From assembly GCA_040753875.1 (NCBI GenBank), contig JBFMDV010000035.1, forward strand, positions 1 through 54,132: a stretch of DNA of 54,132 nt, given 5' to 3'. This DNA is from Candidatus Zixiibacteriota bacterium. GTDB lineage: Bacteria; Zixibacteria; MSB-5A5; GN15; FEB-12. Below are positions 17,256 to 26,606 of this stretch, in pieces (position 1 is the stretch's first letter; the number at the start of each line of letters is the position of its first letter). A program made the translations under genes and the position numbers. The notes below the pieces were generated by a model. It was given only the letters and a program-made list of their open reading frames with translations. It was not told the origin of the DNA and did no database searches.

Positions 17256-17768
17256 TCAGATTGAGAACCGCCAGCCACAGTAGAACGCGTTTCCTGCTTC
17301 CGGGTCCGGCGGACAACAGATGATCTCGGTCCTGATCCGCCCGTCGATAGTCCGTGCAAATCCGGCGTACTCGACCAGCCCGACCGATTTGCATGGAAAC
17401 AGCGCCAGTCCCTTGCGGTGGCGCGCCGACTGCACCCGGCAGTCCACCATGTAGAACTCGAACGAACTGGGTGTTTCGTTGCGTATCTCCTGTGTATTCA
17501 ACACCGCATAGAGTCGATAGCCGAGCGCCTTCTTGAGGCCCTCCAGCCCTGAATTTGATGGTATGTTATGAAGCGCCATGATCCGTTTGGCTTCGATAAC
17601 GGTGAACTGCTCCCATGCCTCGGTGTCCAGCTCAATGGCTTTTTGCAGACCATATTGTTTCTCGACTGCCTGAAACCACAAGCCATCATGCGCCAGCCAG
17701 TTCTTGGCGAAATCCTCAAGCATCGCCTCGAGCGTCTCCCGCGACAATGCTCCAATCTTCTCTATCAT
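17256..17768 (-). CDS. DUF6125-family protein
   Basis: 170-residue cytosolic protein of unknown function. It has AKNWLAHDGLWFQAVEKQYGLQKAIELDTEAWEQFTVIEAKRI, the pattern of a family I know as DUF6125. The second half has SSFEFYMVDCRVQSARHRKGL followed by conserved cysteines (FPCKSVG, ICCPPD), which could bind metal. ATG 17768 is chosen because GGGAGAAG lies 4 bases upstream; an in-frame start at 17819 lacks such a site. It is divergent from the subtilase gene, with an AT-rich region between them. Confidence 0.75.
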   Translation of the reverse strand: MIEKIGALSRETLEAMLEDFAKNWLAHDGLWFQAVEKQYGLQKAIELDTEAWEQFTVIEAKRIMALHNIPSNSGLEGLKKALGYRLYAVLNTQEIRNETPSSFEFYMVDCRVQSARHRKGLALFPCKSVGLVEYAGFARTIDGRIRTEIICCPPDPEAGNAFYCGWRFSI

Positions 17769-17946
17769 ATACTTCTCCCTATGACCTTGGCCGAATACGC
17801 GTGGCATCAATGTATGCATGCGCCAGCATCTTTACAATATGCCGGGCAATGTGTATTCTTATAGTATATACCGATGAAAGGAACAGATCAGCAACCTAAC
17901 CGTTTGACAATTGACCCCGCCGGTGCGTCGTTCTAAGGAGAAGATA

Positions 17947-20937
17947 ATGAGACGATTCCTGTTTGCCGCCATCATACTGTCACTTCAGCTCGTGGTAACG
18001 GATAGCGCTCGTGCCGGTCAACTTGTTACTGAGTTATCGCAACTTGTTTCAAAGACCGATGCCGACAGCCTGGTTCGCGTCTGGATTCTGCTGCCCCGTG
18101 CAGAGTCAAAGACGGATCTTCAAGCGATCGCAAAAGCGGCCGGACCGGACCGAGCCACACAACATCGGGTGCTCTTTGAGAGCCTCAAGAGTGAAGGGCT
18201 TGCCCGCCAGCAAACCCTAGCCGGACATTTGGAGCAGCTACAGGGGATCGGCAAGGCGGATAAAATCAAGCGCCACTGGATAACCGACGTTGTCGAGGCA
18301 GAGGTAGCCGCCGGAGAATTGAACGCGTTGGCTGACCGCGATGATGTCGCGTCGATCATCCCTGAGCCGCAGGTATCGCTCATTCGACCGGTCGAAACCG
18401 GCTCCAGTGCGGCATTCTCGCCCGAAGGGAATTACATACCGAACCACATCACCCACATCCGTGCTGATGTAGCCTGGGGCATGGGGTACACCGGCGCCGG
18501 GCGGGTGATCTGTTCGTTTGACAACGGTGTTGACGGGAACCACATCGCACTTAGAAACACCTGGAAAGGGCTCGACGGTGACTCATCTGCCGCCTGGTTC
18601 GACCCGGTCGCCAAACAGAAAGCGCCGCATGCATTCGGTCTTTCAGCGTTGCTGCCTGGATCGCTTGTGCAGCATGGCACGCATACCATGGGGATTTTGG
18701 TCGGGCGAAGCGACAGTGTCTGGTGTGGTGTGGCACCGAATGCCAAGTGGATTTCTGCGGCGGTGATCGATGTTATCGGCGCATCGATCCTCGATGGTTT
18801 CGAATGGGCAGTTGACCCGGATGGAAATCCGAACACAGTGGAGGATGTCCCCGATGTTATCAGTCATAGCTGGGGGTTTTCGGATGCTGATCTGGCCTGT
18901 TTTGATGTTTTCTTCGATGCCATCGACAATATCGAGGCACTTGGCATAGTCAATATCTTTGCGGCGGGTAACGACGGCTTATCGGGGCCTGGCACTATTA
19001 ACAACCCCGGGAACGGTGCGAATGCCGTGAATGATTCGCTGTATGCTTTCGCCGTCGGCGCGCTCGACAGCTCGACTGCCTCGCCTGTGCGGTACTCTAT
19101 TTCGTCACAGGGGCCTTCGACGTGTCAGGGCGCCACAAAACCCAATGTCATGGCGCCGGGCCTCGGGGTCTATTCGACCTATCCGTCGGGCACCTACAAT
19201 TATTTGTCAGGTACATCGATGGCCACTCCGCAGGTAGCCGGACTGGTGGCGCTGCTTCGCCAGAAGAATCCCAACGCCACAGTCACTGAGATCAAGCAGG
19301 CGATTCTCAAGAGCACTCGTCGGCTAGATACCTGGCAGCCGCTTCCAAACAACCAATATGGCTGGGGCGAGATTGACTGCGCCGCAGCCCTTGATTCGCT
19401 TTCCTCCACGTCAGCCCAGACGAAGGTGCGGCTGTACGATTTCACTCACGCAGTCATCGCACCCGGCGACACGGTTGAAGGGACTGTAGTTCTCCAGAAT
19501 CTGGGCGTTCAAGCGTTGAACGTCTCTGCTGCAATCACGGGGTCAGATCCATCATTGACCGTGTTGAACGGAAGTGCGGCGTTTGGAACAATCCCTGCTG
19601 GTGACACGGTTCGCTCAGCAAATATCATCAGAGTCGTGGTATCGGATACAGTCACCACTGGATCGGTGCTATCACTGCCGCTCACAATCTCGGGCAGCAA
19701 CTTCGCGGACGTTGCAAGTCAATTGAGTTTTCTGGTGGGGTCGCGGGGTTTCAAGTCATTCGTCACTCATTCGACCGGGCGAATTCAGTTTACGGTCTCA
19801 AACTATGGCGTGTACGGAATGGGTGCGGGTTCGATTTTTCCCGCCGGTGGACAGGGGTTTCAGTTCGATGGTGCTGACAACGACCTGTGGGAAGGTGGAA
19901 TCCTTGCGGCGTACAACAATCCGACAAAGGGTTCCGCTGCGGTGCATGATATTCTGTTTGAACCGAAGATGGATTATGTCGTTGCCCCCGGCGGCAATCT
20001 GCAGTTCCAGCAGCCGGGTTCAAAAGCTCCCCAGCAGAGCTACGCCGCGTTTGTCGATGACAACGCGCCATCACCTCTCGGCCTGAATGTGGTTCAGGAG
20101 ACGTACAGCTTTGATGCCCCGGACAACACGTTCATCATTGTCAGATATATCCTGAGGAACGTCTCCGTGACGACCCTCACCGATCTCGCATTTGGGCTCT
20201 TTCTGGACTGGGATATTACGAATTTCGTGAGGAACTCCGGCAAATACGAAGCGGCCGACTCGATTCTGTGGATGGCTTACAACGGGGGGACAGTTAGTTC
20301 TCCTCTGTACTCCAGTTTGCGTGGACTGGCTCATCTCGACGGGCCGCTCTACACGGCGGTCACTCGGAGATCGACGATTGTTTACTCTCCCTGGCTTTTG
20401 CCGCCGACTGCCGATGGTTTCACCAGCGCCGAGCGACGGTCTGCTTTGTATGCTGGCCTTACAGACTCCGTTAAATACCGTGATTCCTTGCTCGACCTTT
20501 TTCAACTCATGTCGGCCGGGCCGCTCAATCTTGCGCCCGGCGGTGTTGACACAGTAGCGTTTGCAGTCATCGCTGGCGACTCTCTTGTTCACATTCGCGA
20601 TGCCGCCACGCGGGCGAGGGATAAATATCGGAATGTGATCACCGATGTGGAACCACCATCGGATGGCACAGTGCCGTCGTCATTCACGCTGTATCAAAAC
20701 TACCCGAACCCGTTCAATCCGAGTACGAAAATCTCTTTCGTGCTTCCTCGCGAAAGCGATTACACGCTGCGCATTTACAATTTGCTTGGACAGGTGGTCG
20801 ATCGGATCGATGGCCACGCCCGCGGCGGTCGGGTGGAGATAGTCTGGGATGCCAAGGATCGGGCGACGGGTCTGTATCTCTATCGTATAGAGGCGGGAAG
20901 CTACTCCGCCAGCCGGAAGATGCTGCTCTTGAAATGA
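17947..20937 (+). CDS. Secreted subtilisin-like protease (S8) with C-terminal sorting domain
   Basis: 996 residues. Signal peptide (1-24, MRRFLFAAIILSLQLVVTDSARA) and a propeptide-like region (to about 150) precede the catalytic domain, with D192 (SFDNGVDGNH), H243 (HGTHTMG), the oxyanion N342 (AAGND) and S424 (GTSMATP), all intact. A beta-rich middle part (about 490-900) follows. The last 85 residues form a sorting domain: TLYQNYPNPFNPSTKISF, YNLLGQVV, GLYLYRIEAG, SASRKMLLLK. In Bacteroidota and related phyla such domains direct type IX secretion; in Zixibacteria-like lineages they are common although the route is less certain. AAGGAGA sits 4 bases before the ATG. It ends 3 bases from the convergent gene. 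Confidence 0.95.
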   Translation: MRRFLFAAIILSLQLVVTDSARAGQLVTELSQLVSKTDADSLVRVWILLPRAESKTDLQAIAKAAGPDRATQHRVLFESLKSEGLARQQTLAGHLEQLQGIGKADKIKRHWITDVVEAEVAAGELNALADRDDVASIIPEPQVSLIRPVETGSSAAFSPEGNYIPNHITHIRADVAWGMGYTGAGRVICSFDNGVDGNHIALRNTWKGLDGDSSAAWFDPVAKQKAPHAFGLSALLPGSLVQHGTHTMGILVGRSDSVWCGVAPNAKWISAAVIDVIGASILDGFEWAVDPDGNPNTVEDVPDVISHSWGFSDADLACFDVFFDAIDNIEALGIVNIFAAGNDGLSGPGTINNPGNGANAVNDSLYAFAVGALDSSTASPVRYSISSQGPSTCQGATKPNVMAPGLGVYSTYPSGTYNYLSGTSMATPQVAGLVALLRQKNPNATVTEIKQAILKSTRRLDTWQPLPNNQYGWGEIDCAAALDSLSSTSAQTKVRLYDFTHAVIAPGDTVEGTVVLQNLGVQALNVSAAITGSDPSLTVLNGSAAFGTIPAGDTVRSANIIRVVVSDTVTTGSVLSLPLTISGSNFADVASQLSFLVGSRGFKSFVTHSTGRIQFTVSNYGVYGMGAGSIFPAGGQGFQFDGADNDLWEGGILAAYNNPTKGSAAVHDILFEPKMDYVVAPGGNLQFQQPGSKAPQQSYAAFVDDNAPSPLGLNVVQETYSFDAPDNTFIIVRYILRNVSVTTLTDLAFGLFLDWDITNFVRNSGKYEAADSILWMAYNGGTVSSPLYSSLRGLAHLDGPLYTAVTRRSTIVYSPWLLPPTADGFTSAERRSALYAGLTDSVKYRDSLLDLFQLMSAGPLNLAPGGVDTVAFAVIAGDSLVHIRDAATRARDKYRNVITDVEPPSDGTVPSSFTLYQNYPNPFNPSTKISFVLPRESDYTLRIYNLLGQVVDRIDGHARGGRVEIVWDAKDRATGLYLYRIEAGSYSASRKMLLLK

Positions 20938-20940
20938 ACG

Positions 20941-22041
20941 CTACGCAACAAACGGAATGACCTTCAGGCCGAATGACTGGCGCAGTCGTTCGGCCTCTTT
21001 CGTTGTGCGGCAGAACAGGATCAGGTCATCAGGAGCAATTTGTTTTAGCGTGAAGTCGCCACGATGCCGGTACTCTTTTTCCCGACGCCAGTCGGTCTTT
21101 CGGCCGCGTGTCTGTTGTAGCCATAGTTTGGTGTCCGCACCGCTCTTTCTTTCAACTCGCTCGACATACTGCACCGGCTCGATACCGGCTCTGAGAGCAA
21201 CGTCACGACGGATACCCACGCCATACGGCTCAAATGACATCTGGCGATACCGCGCACGCCATCGCATCAAAGGCAGCAGTTCTTCCGGTGGGGCGTTTGA
21301 GAACGAGACACAGGGCAGATTCGCAGGCATGTGACGTGTGGACCCGCGTATGAATCCGGTCACGACAATATGCTTGAGGGTCTCGATTGCGCTTCGTGGA
21401 TACTCTTCCGAGTTGGCAATGTCACGGTAATAATCGAATGGTCGTTCGTCGGGCCAGTGGGTGTGGCAGCAGCGAGTCCAGTGCGTGACATACCTGTCAG
21501 CAATGGAGCGTACGGTTGGATTCAGTTCGTCGGGGGAGATTCGGTACGCTATGGGATTCTCTCGAAACGAATAGGGAACCTCGAAATCCCGACAAACCTC
21601 TTTCCCCAGAGCAGCAGCTTTCTCCAGCAGCTTCGCCATGTCGCCATCTGGAGAGATTGAGATGGGCACAATCAGGTCGGCTGCATCCACAACTGCTTTG
21701 TCGCGGTTGTTCATGCGAAGCGCCTTAGCGCGTGGTGTGTTGACGTCGCATAGTACGTCAAGCACTGTCAGATCGGATTGGAGGTCGAACCGACTGATGA
21801 CAGAAGTGGACAGCGAATTGACGTCCGTGTTGTGCCCGTCGATGATCAGCCGCAGCGGTACTTGGTGGATCGATCCCAGTGTGGTCAGCAGTTCCCATGT
21901 CTGCATGTCCGCCGAGCTGACCAGCCGGTAGCTGTTCTCTTTAACCCATCGGACCGCCAGCGCCGATTGCCGCACCCACGGACTGTTCCCTGTCGGACAG
22001 AGCGGCTGGCGGGAAAGCAGGATGGCGACATTTCTCTCCAC
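20941..22041 (-). CDS. Conserved protein with SLOG-like N-terminal region
   Basis: 366 residues. I know similar hypothetical proteins but no assigned function. The N-terminal half looks like a Rossmann/SLOG nucleotide-sensor fold: VAILLSRQPLCPTGN, LVSSADMQTWELL, and VVDAADLIVPISISPDGDMAKLL, which mimics the LOG-type glycine-rich loop region. The C-terminal half has TRHMPANLPCVSFSN, LMRWRARYRQMSFEPYGVGI and GIEPVQYVE. That spacing (SF..., YG.GI, PV.Y) recalls AbiGi-type abortive-infection proteins, but only loosely. GTG 22041 is the start, with no strong ribosome-binding site. It lies 60 bases after uspA on the same strand. A sensor-plus-effector defence role is a guess. Confidence 0.6.
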   Translation of the reverse strand: MERNVAILLSRQPLCPTGNSPWVRQSALAVRWVKENSYRLVSSADMQTWELLTTLGSIHQVPLRLIIDGHNTDVNSLSTSVISRFDLQSDLTVLDVLCDVNTPRAKALRMNNRDKAVVDAADLIVPISISPDGDMAKLLEKAAALGKEVCRDFEVPYSFRENPIAYRISPDELNPTVRSIADRYVTHWTRCCHTHWPDERPFDYYRDIANSEEYPRSAIETLKHIVVTGFIRGSTRHMPANLPCVSFSNAPPEELLPLMRWRARYRQMSFEPYGVGIRRDVALRAGIEPVQYVERVERKSGADTKLWLQQTRGRKTDWRREKEYRHRGDFTLKQIAPDDLILFCRTTKEAERLRQSFGLKVIPFVA

Positions 22042-22101
22042 GTCGGCAATAGGTCGCCAATATCGCCGGATGTGTCAAGGGTAATTACCACGGCACCGTG
22101 G

Positions 22102-22539
22102 TCAGGCGCGGTCCCGTTTGCGAGCCGGGACCAGAAGGACGGGTATATCGGTCAGGTGCCGGACCTTGTTGGCCACGCTCCCCAGGACCAGATCGCCGAA
22201 GAATTTGTGACCATGAGTGGACATGGCGATCAGATCACAGCCGATTGAATTCGCCAGCTCAACGATCTTCTCGGCCGGTTCCCCTTGAAGCAGCACCGCC
22301 TCCACGTTGAATCCCTCGGAGGCAAGCTCCAGGCGAACCCGCTCAAGGCACTCCCGGTCATCGCACATTTCTTCGGAATCCTGCAGGTTGAGCTGCTCCT
22401 GGTTACGCGCCACGAAACCGTCGGCGACATGCGTGAGCGTCACCGCCGCGCCGGTCAGCTTGAGGAGCGGCCGGATATGCGTCAGGACGGCAACGTCGGT
22501 GGCCGAATTCTCGAGCGTGATGAGGATGCGTTTATACAT
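22102..22539 (-). CDS. Universal stress protein (UspA family)
   Basis: 145-residue single Usp domain: MYKRILITLENSATD at the start, LTHVADGF, GEPAEKIVELANSIGCDLIAMSTHGH, and the ATP-loop remnant FFGDLVLGSVANKVRHLTDIPVLLVP. The G-2x-G-9x-G(S/T) pattern is present as GDLVLGSVANKV, so nucleotide binding is plausible. The gene starts 8 bases after the mntH stop, so it is the third gene of the manganese transport unit and probably shares its control. Confidence 0.9.
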   Translation of the reverse strand: MYKRILITLENSATDVAVLTHIRPLLKLTGAAVTLTHVADGFVARNQEQLNLQDSEEMCDDRECLERVRLELASEGFNVEAVLLQGEPAEKIVELANSIGCDLIAMSTHGHKFFGDLVLGSVANKVRHLTDIPVLLVPARKRDRA

Positions 22540-22547
22540 GGCGGTCG

Positions 22548-23918
22548 TTACCCCGTGATCCATCCGTAAACTGTCTGTCCCAATAAATACGCATTGAGAC
22601 CGACAATAATCAAGGCCGTAATCCAGGCCAGCGTGCGGATCGGCAGGCCGTTGACAAACCGCCCCATCTTGCGCCTGTCCGAGGTAAACAGGACCAGCGG
22701 GATCACGGCAAACGCCAGTTGCAGTGACAGAATCACCTGGCTCAGAATCAGCAGTTCGCCAACGCCACGCTCGCCGTATATCCCGGCGACTATTGCTGCC
22801 GGCACGATTGCCACCAGACGGGTTATCAGGCGGCGAAGCCATGGCCGAAGGCGGATATTGAGAAACCCTTCCATCACGATCTGCCCGGCCATGGTGCCGG
22901 TGAGGGTGGAGTTCTGGCCGGAACACAAGAGCGCCACCGCGAACAGAGTGCTGGCCAGCGAGGCTCCCAGCACCGGGGTCAGCAGCTTGTAGGCATCGGA
23001 GATATCCGCCACGCTTTCGTGCTCGGTGCCGTGAAACGCCGCCGAGCTTACTATCAGGATTGCAGCATTGATGAAGAAAGCCGTCAAGAGGGCTGCCGTG
23101 GAATCAATTGCCGCGAATTTGATCGCCATCTTGCGGCCGGTGTCATTGCGTTCATATGCCCGGGTCTGCACTATACTTGAATGAAGATACAGATTGTGCG
23201 GCATGACCGTGGCGCCGAGTATCCCGATAGCGATATAGAGCATCATTGGGTTCTTCAGAATCTGGCTGGTCGGAATAAAACCGCTCACCATGCCGGCCAC
23301 CGACGGCTGCGAGACAATCAGTTCGTAGGCGAAACAGAGGCCAATCATCACAATCAGGCTGGTGACGACAATCTCGATCACGCGGAATCCTCGGTGCTGC
23401 AGGAGCAGCACAACCATGACATCGAATGCAGTTATCAATACCCCGACCACCAGCGGAATACCGAACAGAAGGTTAAGGGCGATGGCCGAGCCGATCACTT
23501 CGGCCAGGTCGCAGGCCGCGATTGCGATTTCGCACAATACCCACAACGCAAACGACACCGGGCGGCTGTAATGGTCGCGGCAGGCCTGCGCCAGATCCCG
23601 ACCTGCCACGATCCCCAATTTAAGTGAGAGGTATTGCAGAAGGATCGCCATGAAGTTGGAAATCAGAATGACGTACAGAAGTGCATAGCCGAACCGTGCT
23701 CCGCCGGCCAGATCTGTCGCCCAGTTTCCCGGGTCCATGTATCCGACCGAGATCAACAGCCCCGGCCCGGCAAAGGCCAGGAATTTGCGCCAGAATCCAG
23801 CCGTGCTCGGCACCAACACTGACGCGTGGACTTCCGGCAGCGACGGGGTAACAACATCGCGCCGCCAGGCAGCCGCTTGCTGAGTTACTTTTCTTCCAAA
23901 GAGTCCCATAGATAACAT
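22548..23918 (-). CDS. mntH: NRAMP-family Mn2+/divalent metal transporter
   Basis: 456-residue proton-coupled metal importer of the inner membrane with about eleven membrane segments. The metal-binding helix 1 motif DPGNW and helix 6 motif MPHNLYLHS are both intact, as is [21 protein letters not shown]. The first 40 residues form a cytosolic extension. ATG 23918 has GAGAG just upstream; 23909 is an alternative. It starts 13 bases after the mntR stop. The order mntR-mntH-uspA, together with the palindrome before mntR, supports a manganese-controlled unit. Confidence 0.95.
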   Translation of the reverse strand: MLSMGLFGRKVTQQAAAWRRDVVTPSLPEVHASVLVPSTAGFWRKFLAFAGPGLLISVGYMDPGNWATDLAGGARFGYALLYVILISNFMAILLQYLSLKLGIVAGRDLAQACRDHYSRPVSFALWVLCEIAIAACDLAEVIGSAIALNLLFGIPLVVGVLITAFDVMVVLLLQHRGFRVIEIVVTSLIVMIGLCFAYELIVSQPSVAGMVSGFIPTSQILKNPMMLYIAIGILGATVMPHNLYLHSSIVQTRAYERNDTGRKMAIKFAAIDSTAALLTAFFINAAILIVSSAAFHGTEHESVADISDAYKLLTPVLGASLASTLFAVALLCSGQNSTLTGTMAGQIVMEGFLNIRLRPWLRRLITRLVAIVPAAIVAGIYGERGVGELLILSQVILSLQLAFAVIPLVLFTSDRRKMGRFVNGLPIRTLAWITALIIVGLNAYLLGQTVYGWITG

Positions 23919-23931
23919 TGCTCTCAGTTCG

Positions 23932-24429
23932 TTAGGAGCGCCATCCCTCCGTCCGATACTGCGAGAGTCGACGGAAACCGGCGTATGACCGGACCCCGGC
24001 TTTCCAAAACGCCGTCACCCGCGCTTGTTCCTCGCTCTCCATAGTCAGAAAGTGTTCCAAAAACTCATGCAGCCGTCGTGCCGCGACGGCCGAGACGCCA
24101 TGCTCCACCTGGCACACATCGCGTTCCGCCTGCGAACGGTTCAGCCCCAGTATGACGGTAAAGAACTGCAGCAGGTCATCATGGCGATGAACGATGTCGC
24201 CGGCGATCCGGCGGCCACTCGGCGACAGGGACACAGCTTGCCGCTGCACATGTCGCAGCAGTCCCAGTGCGGTGAGACGGTTGATCGTCCTCGTGACCGT
24301 AGGCAGGCGGGTCCCCAGCTCGGCGGCGATATCGCTCACCCGGACCTGCCCGTGTCCCTTCCGTTCCTCCAGACGGTAGACCGTCTCGATATAATCCTGT
24401 TGTGCGGCCGTTAACGTGGTCAAATGCAC
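23932..24429 (-). CDS. mntR: DtxR/MntR-family metal-dependent repressor
   Basis: 165 residues. The N-terminal winged helix ([46 protein letters not shown]) is followed by the dimerisation and metal-binding domain ([40 protein letters not shown]). The E/H/C-type ligands of the family are visible in this part (H in IVHRHDD, C and E-H in VCQVEHG). There is no C-terminal SH3 domain, as in MntR. It should bind Mn2+ and repress the unit, binding the palindrome at 24434-24451 that lies 5 bases before its start codon. Confidence 0.9.
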   Translation of the reverse strand: MHLTTLTAAQQDYIETVYRLEERKGHGQVRVSDIAAELGTRLPTVTRTINRLTALGLLRHVQRQAVSLSPSGRRIAGDIVHRHDDLLQFFTVILGLNRSQAERDVCQVEHGVSAVAARRLHEFLEHFLTMESEEQARVTAFWKAGVRSYAGFRRLSQYRTEGWRS

Positions 24430-24433
24430 TCCA

Positions 24434-24451
24434 AATTACCTTAGGGTAATT
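24434..24451. promoter_or_regulatory. Palindromic operator for MntR
   Basis: Perfect inverted repeat with 7-base arms, AATTACC and GGTAATT, around TTAG, in all 18 bases. Its position 5 bases upstream of the mntR ATG would let the bound repressor block both transcription and ribosome access. The size and AT-rich arms fit DtxR-family boxes. That MntR is the binder is an inference from adjacency. Confidence 0.7.
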
Positions 24452-24628
24452 CGCCGCCGTGGTCGTGTCAATAGTTGTTTTTGAAGCTATCCAGGGGCCG
24501 GCAGACCCGCTGACCTCCGTGATCACTTTACCGGTTTTCGTCAGAATACTCGGCCCGGCAGCCTCAGACTTGACACCTGCCGCCTCCGGACCCATCATTG
24601 CGTCGCCGCGCGCGAGCCATGTGTACCG

Positions 24629-24634
24629 TATAAT
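24629..24634 (+). promoter_or_regulatory. -10 element before endonuclease V gene
   Basis: Perfect TATAAT about 28 bases before the GTG start; no good -35 hexamer is seen at the usual distance. Confidence 0.4.
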
Positions 24635-24661
24635 ACTTGAACCAGGCTGTTGAGGAGTGTT

Positions 24662-25375
24662 GTGAGGTACAGCAAGTTGCACGGATGGCCGGCCGACCGG
24701 TCGCAGGCATATGCCATGCAGGCCGAACTGATGTCGCGGGTCGTGTTGACCAACAACACCGAACCGCCGAGACGGGTGGCGGCCTGCGACACCGCCTACG
24801 GTATCAACGGTGAACTGCTGTATGCGGCGGCCGTAGTAATGAGTTTCCCCGATCTTGAAGAGATCGAGCGGAGCTACTTCGTCGCCAAAGTCGAATTCCC
24901 ATACATTCCCGGTCTGCGCTATTTCCGCGAGGGGCCTGCCGTCACCGGTGCGCTCCTGAAGCTCGAGAGTGATCCCGATGTCATCATGCTCAACGGTCAC
25001 GGCATTGCGCATCCCAAACGTTGCGGTCTGGCCTCGCATATCGGCATCGCATTCGATCTCCCGTCGATCGGATGCGCGAGGCAGTTACTCGTTGGCAAAC
25101 ATTATCCGGTGGGCCAGAAAAGCGGCAATCTCCAGTCTATTCGGCTGTATGGTCAGGATGTCGGTTATGCATACCGGAGCAAGGACAATGTCAAACCGAT
25201 ATTCATTTCGCCCGGTTACAAGTGCGATCTTGACTATGCCCGAGAACTGGTGGTGAAATGCCTCCGGGGATTTCGATTGCCGGAACCGCTCCGGCTGGCT
25301 CACCGGCTGGCCAACAGATCCCGCCAGCACGCCGAACGAGAACAGAGTGGACCAGAGCCGCCTGAGAGTATATAA
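24662..25375 (+). CDS. nfi: Endonuclease V-like protein with N111 at a catalytic position
   Basis: 237 residues, normal length for endonuclease V, which nicks DNA near deaminated adenine (inosine). The fold is clear: ACDTAYG with D43, VEFPYIPGLRYFREGPAV with E90 and the wedge YIPG, then NGHGIAHPKRCGLASHIG and IGCARQLLVG. The third metal ligand, an aspartate in the DGHG motif of characterised enzymes (D110 in the Thermotoga protein), is asparagine here (AAC at 24992-24994, N111). It may cleave poorly or only bind. GTG 24662 has GAGGAG 6 bases upstream; TTG 24650 is less likely. The M20 gene follows after 10 bases. Confidence 0.88.
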   Translation: MRYSKLHGWPADRSQAYAMQAELMSRVVLTNNTEPPRRVAACDTAYGINGELLYAAAVVMSFPDLEEIERSYFVAKVEFPYIPGLRYFREGPAVTGALLKLESDPDVIMLNGHGIAHPKRCGLASHIGIAFDLPSIGCARQLLVGKHYPVGQKSGNLQSIRLYGQDVGYAYRSKDNVKPIFISPGYKCDLDYARELVVKCLRGFRLPEPLRLAHRLANRSRQHAEREQSGPEPPESI

Positions 25376-25385
25376 TTGGGAAGAT

Positions 25386-26606
25386 ATGCGTAAGGCCGGC
25401 ACACCAGGATTGTCGATTCCGGATGACCCACTCATTCTCTCACGGGCGAAAGCGCTCTATCGCACGCAGGTCGGTTGGCGGCGCCATCTGCACAAGTATC
25501 CCGAACTGTCAAACCAGGAATTTCAGACCACGCAATTCGTCAAACAGCAGCTCGCCAAAGCGGGCCTGCGCGTTCTGCCTCTCAAACTCCCGACCGGCGT
25601 GCTGGCCGAGATTAGCGGCTCGCGGCCGGGCCCTACGGTGGCGATCCGGAGCGATCTCGATGCCCTGCCCATAGTCGAACAAAGCGGCCTTCCGTTTCAC
25701 TCAGTTCGTCCTGGTGTGATGCATGCCTGCGGCCACGACGTACATATGACTACTGTGCTGGGCGTGGCCACGATTCTCGCTTCGTTGAAAAAGCAGTTTC
25801 GCGGCAAAGTGCGTTTCATTTTCCAACCGGCCGAGGAAGTTCCGCCTGGCGGCGCCCGCCCCATGATTGCCAACGGCGCTCTCAAAGGGGTTGACATGAT
25901 CCTCGGCCTCCACGTGGACCCGCATCTGCCGACCGGCAGGATCGGATTATTGGATGGAGCCATGATGGCCTCGGTGTTTGATTTCGATCTGATTATCAAA
26001 GGTAAGGGGGGGCACGCGGCGCGGCCGCACTTGGCGGTCGATGCTATCTCCGTCGCGGCGGAACTGCTTGAGTCGATCCAGAAGGTTGTTTCCCGTGAAA
26101 CCGACCCGATGGACCCGGTGGTCGTGAGTTTTGGACAGATCAAGGGTGGGACAGCGCGCAACGTGGTGGCCGGGGAAGTACGTCTGGCGGGAACCGCGCG
26201 GGCGTTGTCGGAACGAGCCTACAAGAGAATCCCGTCGCTGCTGAAGCGGACAGTCGACGGTATCTGTCGTGCACGCGGGGCCGATTTCCAGCTGGTGCCG
26301 CTGGCGGCGTATCCGGTACTCCGCAACCACCCCGCGGTCAATCGTCTGCTTGCACGAACTTGCGACTCGCTGTTCGGTCCGGGAAGGATCGCCAAAGTTG
26401 AACCGGTATTGGGAGGCGAGGATTTCGCCTGCTACCTTGAGAAAGTCCCGGGCGCCATGCTCTGGCTGGGGGTGATGAACAAGCGCATAAAGGCAGATAA
26501 GCCGTGGCATTCGCCGCAGTTCATCGCCGATGAAGAGGCTATCCGCTACGGTACGGCAGTGTTGGCGGGCGCGTCGCTCCGTTTCCTCAGAGACGGTTTG
26601 TCGTGA
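25386..26606 (+). CDS. M20-family metallo-amidohydrolase
   Basis: 406-residue zinc-dependent peptidase/deacylase of the hippurate hydrolase or N-acyl amino acid amidohydrolase type. Metal ligands are visible: HACGHDVHMT, IFQPAEEVPPGGARPMI, the LGLHVDPHLPTG histidine, and GGEDFACYLEKVPGAM near the C terminus. The dimerisation lid IIKGKGGHAARPHLAVDAI lies in the middle. ATG 25386 with GGGAAG upstream is chosen over a GTG at 25347 that would overlap the endonuclease V gene. No signal peptide, so it is cytosolic. Its stop overlaps the propeller gene start by 4 bases (GTGA). Confidence 0.93.
   Translation: MRKAGTPGLSIPDDPLILSRAKALYRTQVGWRRHLHKYPELSNQEFQTTQFVKQQLAKAGLRVLPLKLPTGVLAEISGSRPGPTVAIRSDLDALPIVEQSGLPFHSVRPGVMHACGHDVHMTTVLGVATILASLKKQFRGKVRFIFQPAEEVPPGGARPMIANGALKGVDMILGLHVDPHLPTGRIGLLDGAMMASVFDFDLIIKGKGGHAARPHLAVDAISVAAELLESIQKVVSRETDPMDPVVVSFGQIKGGTARNVVAGEVRLAGTARALSERAYKRIPSLLKRTVDGICRARGADFQLVPLAAYPVLRNHPAVNRLLARTCDSLFGPGRIAKVEPVLGGEDFACYLEKVPGAMLWLGVMNKRIKADKPWHSPQFIADEEAIRYGTAVLAGASLRFLRDGLS

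Noticed and set aside
24179-25039. 286-residue minus-strand frame spanning the mntR and endonuclease V boundary
   Set aside because: It crosses two real genes and the palindromic operator, and shows no recognisable domain.
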